Assembly: GCA_036320915.1 (NCBI GenBank)
Contig: JAXBDG010000006.1
Coordinates: 2,666,001 to 2,730,000, forward strand
DNA length: 64,000 nt
Reading direction: 5' to 3'
Origin: Linnemannia elongata
Taxonomy: Eukaryota; Mortierellomycota; Mortierellomycetes; Mortierellales; Mortierellaceae
Part shown: positions 13,012 to 23,827 of the stretch, piece after piece
How the letters are laid out: every line of letters begins with the position of its first letter
How positions within the stretch are numbered: position 1 is the first letter of the stretch
Position numbers and translations under genes: made by a program
Notes under the pieces: generated by a model
What the model was told of the DNA's origin: nothing
The model's database searches: none
The model's input: only the letters and a program-made list of their open reading frames with translations

Positions 13012-14031
13012 ATGGGTCTGGTCTCAACCGTAGCAATCGCTACCTCCCTCCTCCTTTTCACCTCCCAGAACCTCGCCTACGCCCAAGACGCAAATTGCTC
13101 CGCAATCTACAACGACTTTGCCCCCTCCTCAACCCCTTCCTCCATCTACCAGAAATGCTATACCGACCAGGCTTATAACACCGCTCTGGTCCTCCAGGGC
13201 GTCAACCCCAATTATTCCGATATCCTCTCCCAGATTTGTTCCCGCCCGGCTTGTTCTCATTCTACACTCGTCTCTGCAAATTCGCAGTATTTGGCGGCCT
13301 GTGCGAGTTCTATTGATGCGGAGACCGCGAACGGGAATATCTTACAGACGGGGAAGATTGCGTTAGAGTTGTTCTTTGCGGAGCCGATTCGTGCGGTCTA
13401 TTGTACGCTCGACCCGAACGCCCACCCGCCACCAGCACCCCCCGTTACCCCCGGTAGCGTGCCCGCAACAACCCCCTCCCCTCCACCGCCCTCCTACTGC
13501 CTAGAACAACCCGTCGTCGGCAGCCCAACCTCGAAATTCGCGACAAACCTAGCCATCTACCTCACGTCGGGAACCATCCGCGCGGCACAGGCGCCCTTCT
13601 TTGAGACCCTCGACCAAACCGACACCTGCTCCCCCTGTTCTCAACGCATCATCAGTGCTTCGGTCTCCTACCTTTCCGAGAATCTCATGCCTCGGATCGG
13701 ACCCTTCTATACGCCCGAGTTTGTACAGTACTGGACAAAGCTTGTAGTTGCTTACAACGCCCTCTGCAAGACATCGTTGGTTCAGAGTTGGCCAGAGGGC
13801 ACCTTGAACGTTACAACCGTCCCCGTCCCTGCTCCTTCCACGAGTCCTTCCTCGCCTGCAGCTGCCGAACCCGCAGCGCCTGCTAGTACTGTCGGTCCCT
13901 CTAATGCAGGTCGTTCTCCTCGCGGGAACTCTGCCACTTTGTCCTACTCTGTCTCGCCAGGATTTGTGGTTGCGAGTGTGGTTGTCGCCGTCGGTGCCTC
14001 TGTCGCCAGTAGCCTCCTCCCGTGGCTGTAA
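13012..14031 (+). CDS. Secreted Cys-rich protein with probable GPI anchor (339 aa)
   Basis: This is an intronless gene. The start at 13012 is chosen because it opens a classical signal peptide (MGLVSTVAIATSLLLFTS, cleavage likely after AYA/QDA near residues 25-27). The open frame reaches further upstream, to 12853, only through the CT-rich leader. The mature part has two Cys-containing modules. The first, about residues 30-145, contains ICSRPACS. The second, about residues 165-270, contains DTCSPCSQ. A Pro-rich linker (PPPAPPVTP...SPPPPSY) separates them. A Ser/Thr/Ala/Pro-rich stalk follows, and the C-terminus is a hydrophobic tail (FVVASVVVAVGASVASSLL) typical of GPI-anchored cell-surface proteins. 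I infer a location at the plasma membrane or cell wall. No catalytic motif is seen and the family was not recognised. Confidence 0.8.
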   Translation: MGLVSTVAIATSLLLFTSQNLAYAQDANCSAIYNDFAPSSTPSSIYQKCYTDQAYNTALVLQGVNPNYSDILSQICSRPACSHSTLVSANSQYLAACASSIDAETANGNILQTGKIALELFFAEPIRAVYCTLDPNAHPPPAPPVTPGSVPATTPSPPPPSYCLEQPVVGSPTSKFATNLAIYLTSGTIRAAQAPFFETLDQTDTCSPCSQRIISASVSYLSENLMPRIGPFYTPEFVQYWTKLVVAYNALCKTSLVQSWPEGTLNVTTVPVPAPSTSPSSPAAAEPAAPASTVGPSNAGRSPRGNSATLSYSVSPGFVVASVVVAVGASVASSLLPWL

Positions 14032-14203
14032 AAGAAACCTGCACGTGCGTCCATCCCATTTTTTTACAGCCATACATATATACACATAACAGCACTCCTT
14101 GCATTTCGTGTTTTTCATTGGTCGACCCAGCAAGTAAAGGAGGCGCCAGAAGGGAGGCGAAGGGAGACGGACAAAGGACAACCAATTCCCAGGGATACAC
14201 ACA

Positions 14204-14209
14204 AATAAA
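14204..14209 (+). terminator. AATAAA poly(A) signal
   Basis: Canonical AATAAA about 170 nt after the stop of the GPI-anchored protein gene. Confidence 0.4.
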
Positions 14210-14906
14210 GGAGTACCGATACGGACATACGGATACATGGACTGGACCGTGCATTTTGTTTACCGGTAACCCTGAACACTCTCCTTTACCTTTATCCGTA
14301 TTTATTTATTTTTCGCCACACACACATACCTTCTTTTTCCTTGTTCCTTTATGCATGGTGCGCCCTTTGCTATTGTTCGTCTAGTATCCATTAGGAAACG
14401 TACCACTACCATTTAAACCGCCATCTTACACACTCATATAGCAACAAAAATAATAAACAATATAACACCATACAGACACCCCCTCACACGACCTCCTCAC
14501 ACGACTCCATGCCATAGGTAATGCACGCGACAGCTGCGCGGAAAAAATGACCAATGGAGCGAGCGGAATGAAAACGTACATAGTAGGGATATGGACACGC
14601 ATCTCGTTATGCGTTGAGGTTAGGGGGTTCAACCCCACCATCGCTACCCCGCTCCTCTTACTCTCTTGTCCTATTTCTTCTCTCTATCTCCCTCTCCCCT
14701 TCATCACTCGCTATTGCTTTTTCTCGCCCACTGATAAATTGGAAGGGGGTGAGCCGAGTGTGTGTTAGCATAATGCCAGCAAATCGAAAGTTCAAGGGGA
14801 GGGGGCTTTTTTTTTTTTTTTTTCTTTTTTTTTTCTATGCATTGCATTTTTCGTACTGATAATTAAGTCTCCGTCACTTCACACAACCCCCTTAGCCACG
14901 TTGGAC

Positions 14907-15076
14907 CCATCTTAAGACCATGGCCCCTTCTCGTGGTCGGACTCGCGACCACATCTAACGACTCCACACCACTGAAACCCCCTCTTTTACCCACTTTGCA
15001 TCCATCTTAAGACCATAGACCCTTCTCGCGGTCGGACTCGCGACCACATCCAACGATCTCACACCACGGAAACCAC
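14907..15076. repeat. Tandem direct repeat, 95-bp period, with hairpin
   Basis: Two copies of about 75 bp start at CCATCTTAAGACCAT (14907 and 15002), so the period is 95 bp. Each copy contains GGTCGGACTCGCGACCACAT and a CACACCAC(T/G)GAAACC tail. In copy 1, GTGGTCG and CGACCAC (14933-14952) form a perfect 7-bp stem around a 6-nt loop; copy 2 has one mismatch in that stem. The copies lie in the convergent spacer between the GPI-anchored gene (+) and the coiled-coil gene (-). No function is evident. Confidence 0.85.
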
Positions 15077-15182
15077 CCAACCACCCAATCGCTCACCCTT
15101 CAGTACAACAACATAGTACAACGGATTACTTATAACGGACATACTTGGAAGTTGTCTTTTTGAAAATATTTTATTCACAAGT

Positions 15183-15197
15183 GGGGGGGGGGGGGGG
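15183..15197. repeat. G15 homopolymer
   Basis: A run of about 15 G in the 3' flank of the minus-strand coiled-coil gene; the exact length is uncertain in such runs. Confidence 0.7.
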
Positions 15198-15315
15198 TTC
15201 AAGAACTTTTTTGGGGTGATGAAGGGGTGGTTTTTTTTTCTACAACGAAACGAAAAGGGACAGAAGCAAACGAAATGAATGAATGGGGGGGCGTGTAGGA
15301 GCGATGATGGGCCTC

Positions 15316-18300
15316 TTAATCGTTCTTCTTGGAAGACGAGAGGGCGAACGTCGCAGAGGTGGTAGTGGAAGGGGTATCTCTAAGGGATTCATCTCCGGCA
15401 TGGATCCTGCTGGTATTCTCAAAATCAACACTCTTCATCTTCATATCCTCCTGAACGATAGCCTGGCCACGAACATCAGCCTCCAGACTAGCCATCAGGT
15501 CTTTATCCTCCATATCCCAGTCCAGTCCTTCTTCCTCCTCATCTCGGATCGACAACTGTTGGATCGTCTTGCTACTGATGGTGGTGCTGCTGCTGCTGCT
15601 CACATCCTTATCCTTCAGCTGCTGCTTCTCCTCCGTTGAAATTTTCTCAACACCCTTGGAAACCTTACGACTGCTCGACCGACGCACAAGACTACCAGAC
15701 CGGTTCAATCCACCCTCACTCCCACTACTACTACCACCAGTAGTCCCACTCTGGCCCTTCTCAAGCATCCTCCGCTCCTTTTCCTGCTTGAGCTTCAGTC
15801 TCTCCTTCCGTCGCTGCTCCTTGGCTTGTTGTAACTGGATCAGTTGTTGTTGCTGTTCTGCCGTCAGGGATTCTTCGTCTTCCTCATCCAGTAACCGCAA
15901 TCGTTGGTGGTGATAATAAATGTCGTCGTGACTTGGCAATGGCAATACGTCCGCTGCAGTTTGTGCCAATCCCGACATCATATCCATCGTCCTTTGCCTT
16001 GAATGTTGGAACCTTTTTTATAGTAGGTGAAAAACACACGAAAAAAAGAAAAAAAAAAGGTATTTAGAATAAGGTCCCATGCACAATGATTTTTTCAATC
16101 ATGATGACAGGCAAAACAAAGGGGGGGGGGGGGAGGAGGAGGAAAGCAGATAGAAAAAGTTACCTGTCAGACTCGGTGACATCGGTGACGACGGTACGAA
16201 TTCCACCAATAAGAGATCCAAACCCTTTGAAGAGGGCCCGACCAGTGTTGACAAGGACCTCTTCAGCCTCGGGTGGAATAAAGAGTCCACTCGACTCCCG
16301 TCTCAACTTCCTGGCATCCCTCTGCTGCTGCTGCTGGTCCCGTTGGCTGTATTCTGGGTGACCAGAGCTGCTACTGAAGCTGCTCTGGCTCGAATGACCT
16401 GCCTCAAACGCCAAGGGTGCATCGCCTGCATTTGATTGAGATGAGGAGCAAGTCGAGAGGGACGAGAAAGAGGCCCGATCGCCCCGCTTGGCCAACAGTG
16501 CAGAGCTCAAATTTGTGCCACCCTGTCCGTTGGGTGACACAGGACTGTTGAGACCGTTGAGGGAGGAGAGGTAGGCGGGCAGAGGGCTGGTGGGTCGGCT
16601 TTGTCCAGATGGTGATGTGATTCCCGCTCCAGAGGTCGAAGCCTCTCCTCCTCGCCCCGCCACACTGCTTGTGCTGCTGCGACCGCTGACTAGTCCATTA
16701 GTCGACTGTGATGACGGCTGTGGCGACTGAATCTGTTGCTGTTGTTGCTGTTGTTGGCTGTGGAGGGTATTGATATGATGCAAGCTAATACCGCCGCTAA
16801 CGCCGCTAATACCGCTGACGCTACCGACAACCGACCCCCAGATACCAGCCCCCGTTGTCGAAAGACGATGCGAAACCGATTGGGAACTGGAATGGCCATA
16901 ATGATTCTTCTCCTGTTCCTGAATCGATGCGCTAGCCTCGGCCTGCTGTCTCGTCCGCTCCTCCATCATCATCTGAGACCACCGTTCCTTGAGCTGTGTC
17001 AACTCTGTCAGGTTAGTCTCAAGGTCCTCGCGTAACTGGGCGATCCTGGCTTCCTTTTGTGCAATGACCGAGAGAAGACTGTCGCTGGTTGGTTGAGGGG
17101 GGAACTCGCTGTCGGTCGGTGAGGCGACCATGGCCAGGTTGCTGCTGAGAGTTTGAATGTTCCTGTTCTCAATCAATGCAAACGACTATTTGGATTTCAA
17201 TTGGTTCGCATATCGACGGAATAGTCGAAGGTTGAACGGGAGAGGGAATAAAATAAAATAAAGAGAGCGATGAGTTTTGGGAGCAAAAAAATTAAAATAA
17301 AAAAAAACAATGCAACAGAACGACAACAAACGAGATAACGCAACGCAAACCAAACATGATTCTCAAAGCATGTGGGACGAAAAGGATAAAAAAAAAACGA
17401 GAGGAATGACCCACAAGATATGTAGGCCTTTATTCTTCCCTTTCAGGCTAGAGAAAGCCAAGAAAGAATGGTAAAAGGAAAAAAAAAAACGTACCCGACT
17501 CTGTCGCTTTTGCCGGATGGAGGCACTCTTTTCGCGCTCACGCTCGCTGCCGCTCATACCCATGGTGCCGGATCCAAACGACGAGATGGAAGTAGGAGTT
17601 CCAGGGATCTGCTCCTCTCCAGCCTCGGACAGCTCTTCGCCCAGATCGTCCTGTCGCTGCTGTTGTTGCTGTAGCCGAAGTTGAAAGTCCTGAGAGGTGC
17701 TCTGACGATGGAGCATGACATGCTTCTGGGGACGGTGGGTCGACGAAGGCGAAGGAGGCACATAATCCTGTTGCTGCTGTTGCTGTTGCTGCAGCTGTTG
17801 TTGTTGTTTACTGCCAGTTTTCTTGGACAAGGAAGAGTTGCGACTGAGACTGAGTGAAAGGGAGGAAGGGCGGACGAGGCCACGGTTGCTGGCGGGGCCG
17901 GTGGGTGGCGAGGCGAGGCCGGCCAAGGCAGCAGCAGTCGAATCGATGCTCTTGCTGTTGCTATTGCTGCTGTTGCTGGTGGTGCTGTTGGTCCGTTGAA
18001 GACTCGATGCACGACTGAGCGAAGTGCGTTTCGAGGAAGGAGTCGCTGGTGGCGAGACAGGCGAGGCTGCCAAGTCGGAAGTGGTGTTGTTGTCGCCCAG
18101 ATCGATAAGTTGCTGCTTTGTGCTAGTATTGTCAGGGTCCATGTCTAGTATTGCAGAGGATGACGATTCTGTTGCTGCAGGAGACGCCAAGGCTGACGAG
18201 GAAGAAAACGGAGAAGTGGAAGAAGAGGAAGGGGTTGTGGGGATCGGGAAGGGGATAGACTTGCGATGTTCGGTCGCGTAGGAATGGCTCTTGGTGCCAA

Positions 18301-18499
18301 TGGTATAGGCTGGACGGGCAGAGAAGGTCTCGGGTAAAGTGGAAGAGGGTAACTGGGGAGGAGGTGTAGCTACTTGTTCGTTGAGAGAGAAAGAGTGGTG
18401 GCGAGAGGAAGGGGAGTCTGGCTCGGGCGAGAGTGGCTCTGTGTGGTATCGCAGGGCCGTCTTGTCTGTGTCGGTTAAGCTGACTTCTTCCTGCCACAT
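15316..18499 (-). CDS. Ser/Gln-rich coiled-coil protein, three exons (~900 aa)
   Basis: Exon 1 is 18499-17495 (ATG at 18499; donor GTACGT). Exon 2 is 17185-16164 (acceptor AAATAG; donor AG|GTAACT). Exon 3 starts at about 15991 (three in-frame AG acceptors lie at 16012-15991) and ends at TAA 15318-15316. Phases agree (0, then 2). Exon 1 is Ser/Pro-rich with poly-Gln (QQQQLQQQQQQQQ). Exon 2 opens with a clear coiled coil (SVIAQKEARIAQLREDLETN, continuing to ERWSQMM), then Ser/Gly-rich sequence, and ends with a compact segment (GLFIPPEAEEVLVNTGRALF, then GFGSLIGGIRTVV). Exon 3 adds a charged helix with repeated KEKERR-like motifs and an acidic tail (RDEEEEGLDWDMEDKDLM). The coiled coil with its trailing Trp recalls fungal DUF4048-type proteins, but this is from memory and uncertain. 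Function unknown. Confidence 0.7.
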
Positions 18500-19901
18500 G
18501 GTCTACTCTTGGTCTCGATTCGATGATTCGATGATGAGCTTGTGTTGCTTGCTTGCTTGAAGATGATGACCTCCTTAGTTGGCGGTGGTTGTTACAAGGG
18601 TAGGGAGCAAGAATAAAGTCAAAAAAACGATTGAGTGAGAAGAAGAGAAGGGTGAAGGGATGGTGGCAAACAGAAAGGAGAGAGAAGAAGAATAAGAAGA
18701 AGGAAAGGACGGATGACAAAAGGGAAGAAGGGAAGGGAAGAAAGGGAAGAAGGGAAGGGAAGGGGAAAGTGGAAGGGGTGTATGTCTGGACACAGACGAG
18801 GGGATAGAACGGGCGGAAGAAGGAGACGAAGAGGATAAGTGCTCACACTTCTTGTCACTCTATGTTGTCTGTCCCTCCTCTCTCTCTCCTCTCTCCTCTC
18901 TCAGTCTCTCTATATTCACCCACATGGGAGGTAAGATGGATGCAGTATGTAAACAAACACAGTATTTTGTCCTCCCATGGCATTGGACACACTGACATGG
19001 CATCTAATATACGTATTTGTTCCATTCCATCCCTCTTCCGTTCTTCCTTCCCCCTGTCTTTTTCTTTAATTGTATCTACTCCCCCCTTACCCTTTTCTTT
19101 TCTACGGCGACCGTTTTATATTTTGATCAGTGAGTGACACTGGTAAAGTTATTGGTGATGGTGCCTGGGATCAGTGATGGTACCTGGGTGGATGGGGCAT
19201 GGGGGATCAACTTGACCACAATTTTGTTAAGGGTGAACGAGAAGGACAGCAATATCTTTGATGATGGCAAGGTGAATGAGGGAGCATTGGATCTATACCT
19301 ATCTCACCGCCATCTTTGACACACACCCATTCACACACAACCACTCCTTATTACAACGAGACACACCTTGCATAAACACACGAAAACAACAACAACAACA
19401 ACATCGCAATTACAGAATCTGTGACAAAAGAAGCAGTAAAGGACACCAATGAAGAAGATCATATCTCTCTCTTTCTCTTTCTCTTTTTCTCTTGTCGACA
19501 AGGTGAATAGGCATGCGAGCAAGGTCCCCTTTTTTTTCCTCCATCATGAAGTAACTGACTCTTCACCAACTTACACACTCTCTCTGTCTCTGTCTACGTT
19601 GGCATATCTCTCCACATCCACGACGTCGCTTTCAATACGTTGTGTATATGGTTTTGCCTTTTGCTCACCTCAATGCTCAGGTCAGCTCAAAACAACATAC
19701 ACATACACATTACGCATCATGGGTTGGCCAGGGTCACCCCCTCTGACCAGGGGACTTTAAATTGTATCCATCTCAGTACAGTACGGCCATGGGTCAAATA
19801 AGCGAAAAGGTAAAAAAAAAAAAAAAAAAAAAGTAAAAAAGCACTAAATGTTATTTTCTGCTCTCTTCTTTTCCCTATGCCTCTACTTTTTTTTTTTTTG
19901 C

Positions 19902-19944
<43 letters not shown>

Positions 19945-20437
19945 TTGTATCAAATGGTTCTTCTTTGACGTGTCGCTTGGTTGTCTGGGCACTTTCTTTT
20001 ACATTCCTGGATTCCTATTATATAGTCTTCAGTGAGCAACAAACGTTCAATGATATCTTCAAATCAAAAGGGTGTTGATGGCGAAAAGCAATTACTTGCT
20101 TGATTCGCGGTAAATAACATAGACGGAGCAATGTTTGTGTACTGGCCATTGACACGGACATGCCTAGTCGAATAAAAAAAACACTTCACTATCTATTCAA
20201 TGTCGTCAATGGACATTCGCGGCTTCCCCATGAACATCAAATCAAGAAGCGGACGAGTTATGATGAAAAAACAACAGCATTATGATGAGATAGTTTAATA
20301 GAATGGGAAAAAAACAAGCAATGAGTAACGATATGGTAGAAGAAACAAATGGTAGAAATATGCTAAGCGAAAAAGATATGTACAATGCGAGCGTGAAAGA
20401 AATAAGGAAAGGAAAGAAAAAAAAATCGTAAAAACTA
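18500..20437. other. Spacer between two minus-strand genes; CT-rich leader
   Basis: 18500-18900 is CT-rich on the minus strand and is probably the leader of the coiled-coil gene. The rest holds A and T runs (about 21 A near 19812-19832, 30 T at 19912-19941) and no supportable gene. The 3' end of the bHLH gene lies at its right edge. Confidence 0.45.
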
Positions 20438-20462
20438 TTTTTTTTTTTTTTTTTTTTTTTTT
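20438..20462 (-). repeat. A25 tract fused to the stop codon of the bHLH gene
   Basis: On the minus strand the TAA stop runs straight into a run of A, 25 A in all including two from the stop. This is genomic DNA, not an mRNA tail. Confidence 0.85.
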
Positions 20463-23400
20463 ACCGGGGGGCGAGGGGAGGAAGCATAGGAAGGCCTTCG
20501 ATAGGGTGTGAATGAGGGTGTGCGTTAGAGTAAGGGTGCGAGTGGCCGTGAGGGTGTTGTGAATGAGAGGAAGGTTGATGAGGATGAGGTTGATGAGGGT
20601 GGGGTTGAGAATGAGAATGGGCATGAGGGTGAGAATATCCTTGTGTTCCATAGGAGTGTTGGCCATGGCCCTGTTGACCTTGAGTAGGAGGATAGTGCAT
20701 GCCGCTTCCAGCAGGATTGTTACCCTTGGAGGAGTAAGAGTCGTGGGCCAAGACAGGAGCAGGCAGACTCATAGGAGTAGGCAAGGGAAGGGGCGATGAT
20801 CCCACTGCCTGGGGTCCTTGGACGGGAGAACCCATTGGACTTGAGGGGTTGGTCACAGTGCCGATTGAGGGCAACTGCAAACCATTACCTCCTTGTTGCT
20901 GCTGCTGCTGCAGGGAAGAGGGGTGGTGGTGGTGATGATGGTGGTGATGATGGTGGTGCTGAGTCTGTTGCTGCAATTGCTGCAAAGTCGAAGAGGAAGA
21001 CGATGCTCCTGGGAAAGGTGATGTATAGGGTGAGGTGGCAGCGGAAGACGTGGCCGAGGAGGGAGTCGAGGAAATCGACGAATGGCTCGAGTGCGTCGTC
21101 TGGCCGGAATACTTCCGTCTAATTTCGGATCCAGGTCCCGAAGACGTCGTACCACCACTGCCAAACATTGTCACCCCAGTACCACTTACAACCCCAGTCA
21201 TGGCGCTTGATGAGGACGTTGCTGCTCCTCCACTGTTGTTCTTCTGGTGACTATAACGAGACGAAGACGATGCAGAAGACGTCGATCCACGGCCATTCGA
21301 ACCAGCTGCAGCAGCAGCGGCGGCGGCGGCAGCAGCGGCAGCGGCAGCAGAGACGGCAGCTGAATGTTGATGGCTAGCAGGGACCGTAGGGAGGGCATTG
21401 GCAAGAGCGTTCGAGTTGGCTGCCACGGGTGCAAGAGGAGGCGACGAGCAAGGGCTTGAGAGGGGCGATGGGCCAACCCTGACAGCATCCGAGTGAGTGT
21501 GGTGGGGCTTAAGCCCGTTAGGGCTAGGATGGGGCATGAGACGAGGGCGAGGGCTGGATGAAGGGGAAACTTTAGAGGGAGTCTTGGAGAGGATGGGATG
21601 GAGGTGGCCACTGGTCGACATGGAGCGCTTGACACTGTGACCAATCATCTCGCGTGAAGGAGCAGAAAACATCTCAGGATGACCAGAGTGCTGGTTAGGA
21701 GGGCTGTTGGCTGCTGACCCAGGTGCAGATCCGGAAGTCGATACCGAAGCTGAGCTCGCAAACTGCGGGCCAGTCAACCCTGGGATGGTGCCTTGTCCTG
21801 GGCCAGGGATGATTGGAGGAGTGGAGATGTTCATTCCGTTCGAATTGCTTCTTGTCACGGTATGCTGGAGGGGGGTACCTGCGGGCGCAGATGAAGAAGT
21901 TGGAAGTGGCGCGCTGGTAGGACCTCCAGGGCCAGGAACAGGGGGCTGTCCAAGCACGTGCGCTTGCTGCGGGGGATTAGGGTGTCCTTGGCGACGCATC
22001 TGCGATCCTTGGTAGAAGAAGCGGAGGGCGGCATTCTCAGATCGGAGTGAGTGGTTCTCTGTGTGCAACGACTGTTTGGTCGATCCAAAAAACAAGCATG
22101 TGCGATACAACCGAGAATGAGCAGATTGAGACGGATAGAAGAAAAATCGATGGTTAGACAAGGCATTCAACACCCAAACAAGGAGCCAAAAGAACATTAA
22201 CAATGACCCAATCGGCACAAAGCGTACACTAACAAAACAAAAAAAAAATGCTTCAGCCATGCCACAGCACAACGTACAGAAAAAAAAGGGGGGGAGAGGG
22301 CGAATGGAAGTGGTGACAAACTAAAACAACAAAATGCACGCACACACACACACGAAAAAAAAAAATGCTTATAACCGAGTAGAATACAAGAAACAAAAAT
22401 ACGGGATGAAGAGCCGTAATTTTCTTTTTGTCTTTCCTTCGGAAACGTACCCGAAGATGGTCCAATGCAAGTCGAAGAATCGTCCCCTTGTTCAGCTTGG
22501 CTGTCGACGAACAATTGGGAAGGATTTCGGCAATCTGAAGGATCGTCGAGTTAAGTGTATCACGACGGCGACGCTCGACGTGGTTGTGGTTCTCTCGTCG
22601 GCGGCGGATCATTTCGAGCGCTGTCCGGCTGTCAAGACTGTTGCGGTTCATGATGTTGACGCCGTTGATCTTGTAAGCTGACTGACGAGTCTTACCGGTC
22701 GTCCCTGAAGAACTGGGTGCAGAGGTCATAGTCGAGTCCTTGGAGTTCATGTCCGAAGAACGATTAATATTCAAGGGTTGAGGACTGGTAGGTCTGGAGG
22801 GTAAGAGAGGACGGAGGGCAGGACGCGGCTTGATGGCTGCAAGTGGCGTTGAGGTTGTTGTCGAGGAAGGTGCAGCCTTGGTGTGCGTTGAGGGGGAGGA
22901 GGCAGGGGTTGCTGTGGAGGATGAATTGGAAGAGGCAGCGGCCGAGGATGAAGGGGTGGGATTAGCAGTTGAGGGTACTGAAGAAGAAGGTGAAGAAGAC
23001 GAAAGGGCAAGAGAAGAATGAAGGGCTTGAGAGAGTTGGCGATGATCTGGGTGTTGTTGGCGATATTGCTGATTGGAGGGTACTGTCGATGAAGAGGGAT
23101 GGAGAGGTGGTACAAAGGAAGGAGGGCGTAATTGATGGTTTGTGTGGGGATGAGGGTGAGGATGTGTTGAAGAATAAGGATGAGAGTTGGAAAGTGAGCG
23201 CTGGCCAAAGAGTGAGGAAGGAGTAGAAGAGGAAGAGGGAAAAGGAGAAGAAGAAATAGAAGAAGAGGGTTCGGCCATGTCCTGATCGGCGTTGTTATGG
23301 TGGCGGTGGTGATAATGCTGGTCGACCATCTTGGCAGGAGCGTTGTCCATATCGACGTCCTCGGCCTCGTCGCAGGAGTTGTAGGCGGAATTGTATGCAG

Positions 23401-23827
23401 AATTGTAGGCGGTATGGTAATTGCTCTGATATCCTGCGGGATCGTCGTCCTCGTCGTCGTCGAGGTCATCTTCGTCGTCGTCATCCTCGTCCTCCATCAA
23501 TTGATGGTGGCCGCGATAAGACGGATGCTGTTGTTGCTGCTGTTGGTGGTGCTGTTGTTCGGAGATATGCGACTGCGGATGGAGATGATAGGGGAATGAC
23601 TCTGAAGAGGGTTCCGACTTGACAGCCATCTCACGGTGTTGTTGTTGTTGATCTGGGGTTGACATATTAGCGTGGTTGTTGTTTGTTGAAGAGGCAGTGG
23701 GGGAGGGCATGGCAGGTGCTGCTGCAATAGGAGGAGTGGAGGGGGAGAATTGGGCGGAGAGTTGTTTTTTCTGACGTGCTGCCAAGATTAATGGAGAGGA
23801 GGAAGGGTGGAGCACGGTGCTTGGCAT
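20461..23827 (-). CDS. bHLH-leucine zipper transcription factor (995 aa, two exons)
   Basis: Exon 1 is 23827-22451 (459 codons) and exon 2 is 22071-20461 (TAA at 20463-20461). They are joined phase 0 across a 379-nt intron (GTACGT...CCAAACAG). The bHLH lies at about residues 406-459: a basic region with HNHVERRRRD, giving the His-Glu-Arg pattern of class B (CACGTG-binding) factors, then helix 1 (TLNSTILQIAEILP), a loop, and helix 2 (LNKGTILRLALDHLR). Splicing places a zipper (SLHTENHSLRSENAALRFF, about 460-478) directly after helix 2, which supports the join. The N-terminal part has poly-Gln, an acidic block (EDEDDDDEDDLDDDEDDD) and YNSA-type repeats; the C-terminal part has poly-Ala (16), poly-His (12) and poly-Gln. 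It is a nuclear regulator that probably dimerises and binds E-boxes. It resembles fungal Rtg3-like or MITF-like factors, but the orthologue is not fixed. Confidence 0.85.

Noticed and set aside
14570..14660. tRNA-like sequence with GGTTCAACCCC (B-box-like) and an ACGCAT/ATGCGT hairpin
   Set aside because: The T-arm has a mismatch, the anticodon-like hairpin has the wrong loop size, and the acceptor arms do not pair. Not a tRNA.
22021..22450. Reading straight through the bHLH intron as coding
   Set aside because: Read-through puts a CT/T-rich hydrophobic stretch between helix 2 and the zipper and meets a stop. The GTACGT...CAG splice restores a continuous helix 2-zipper.
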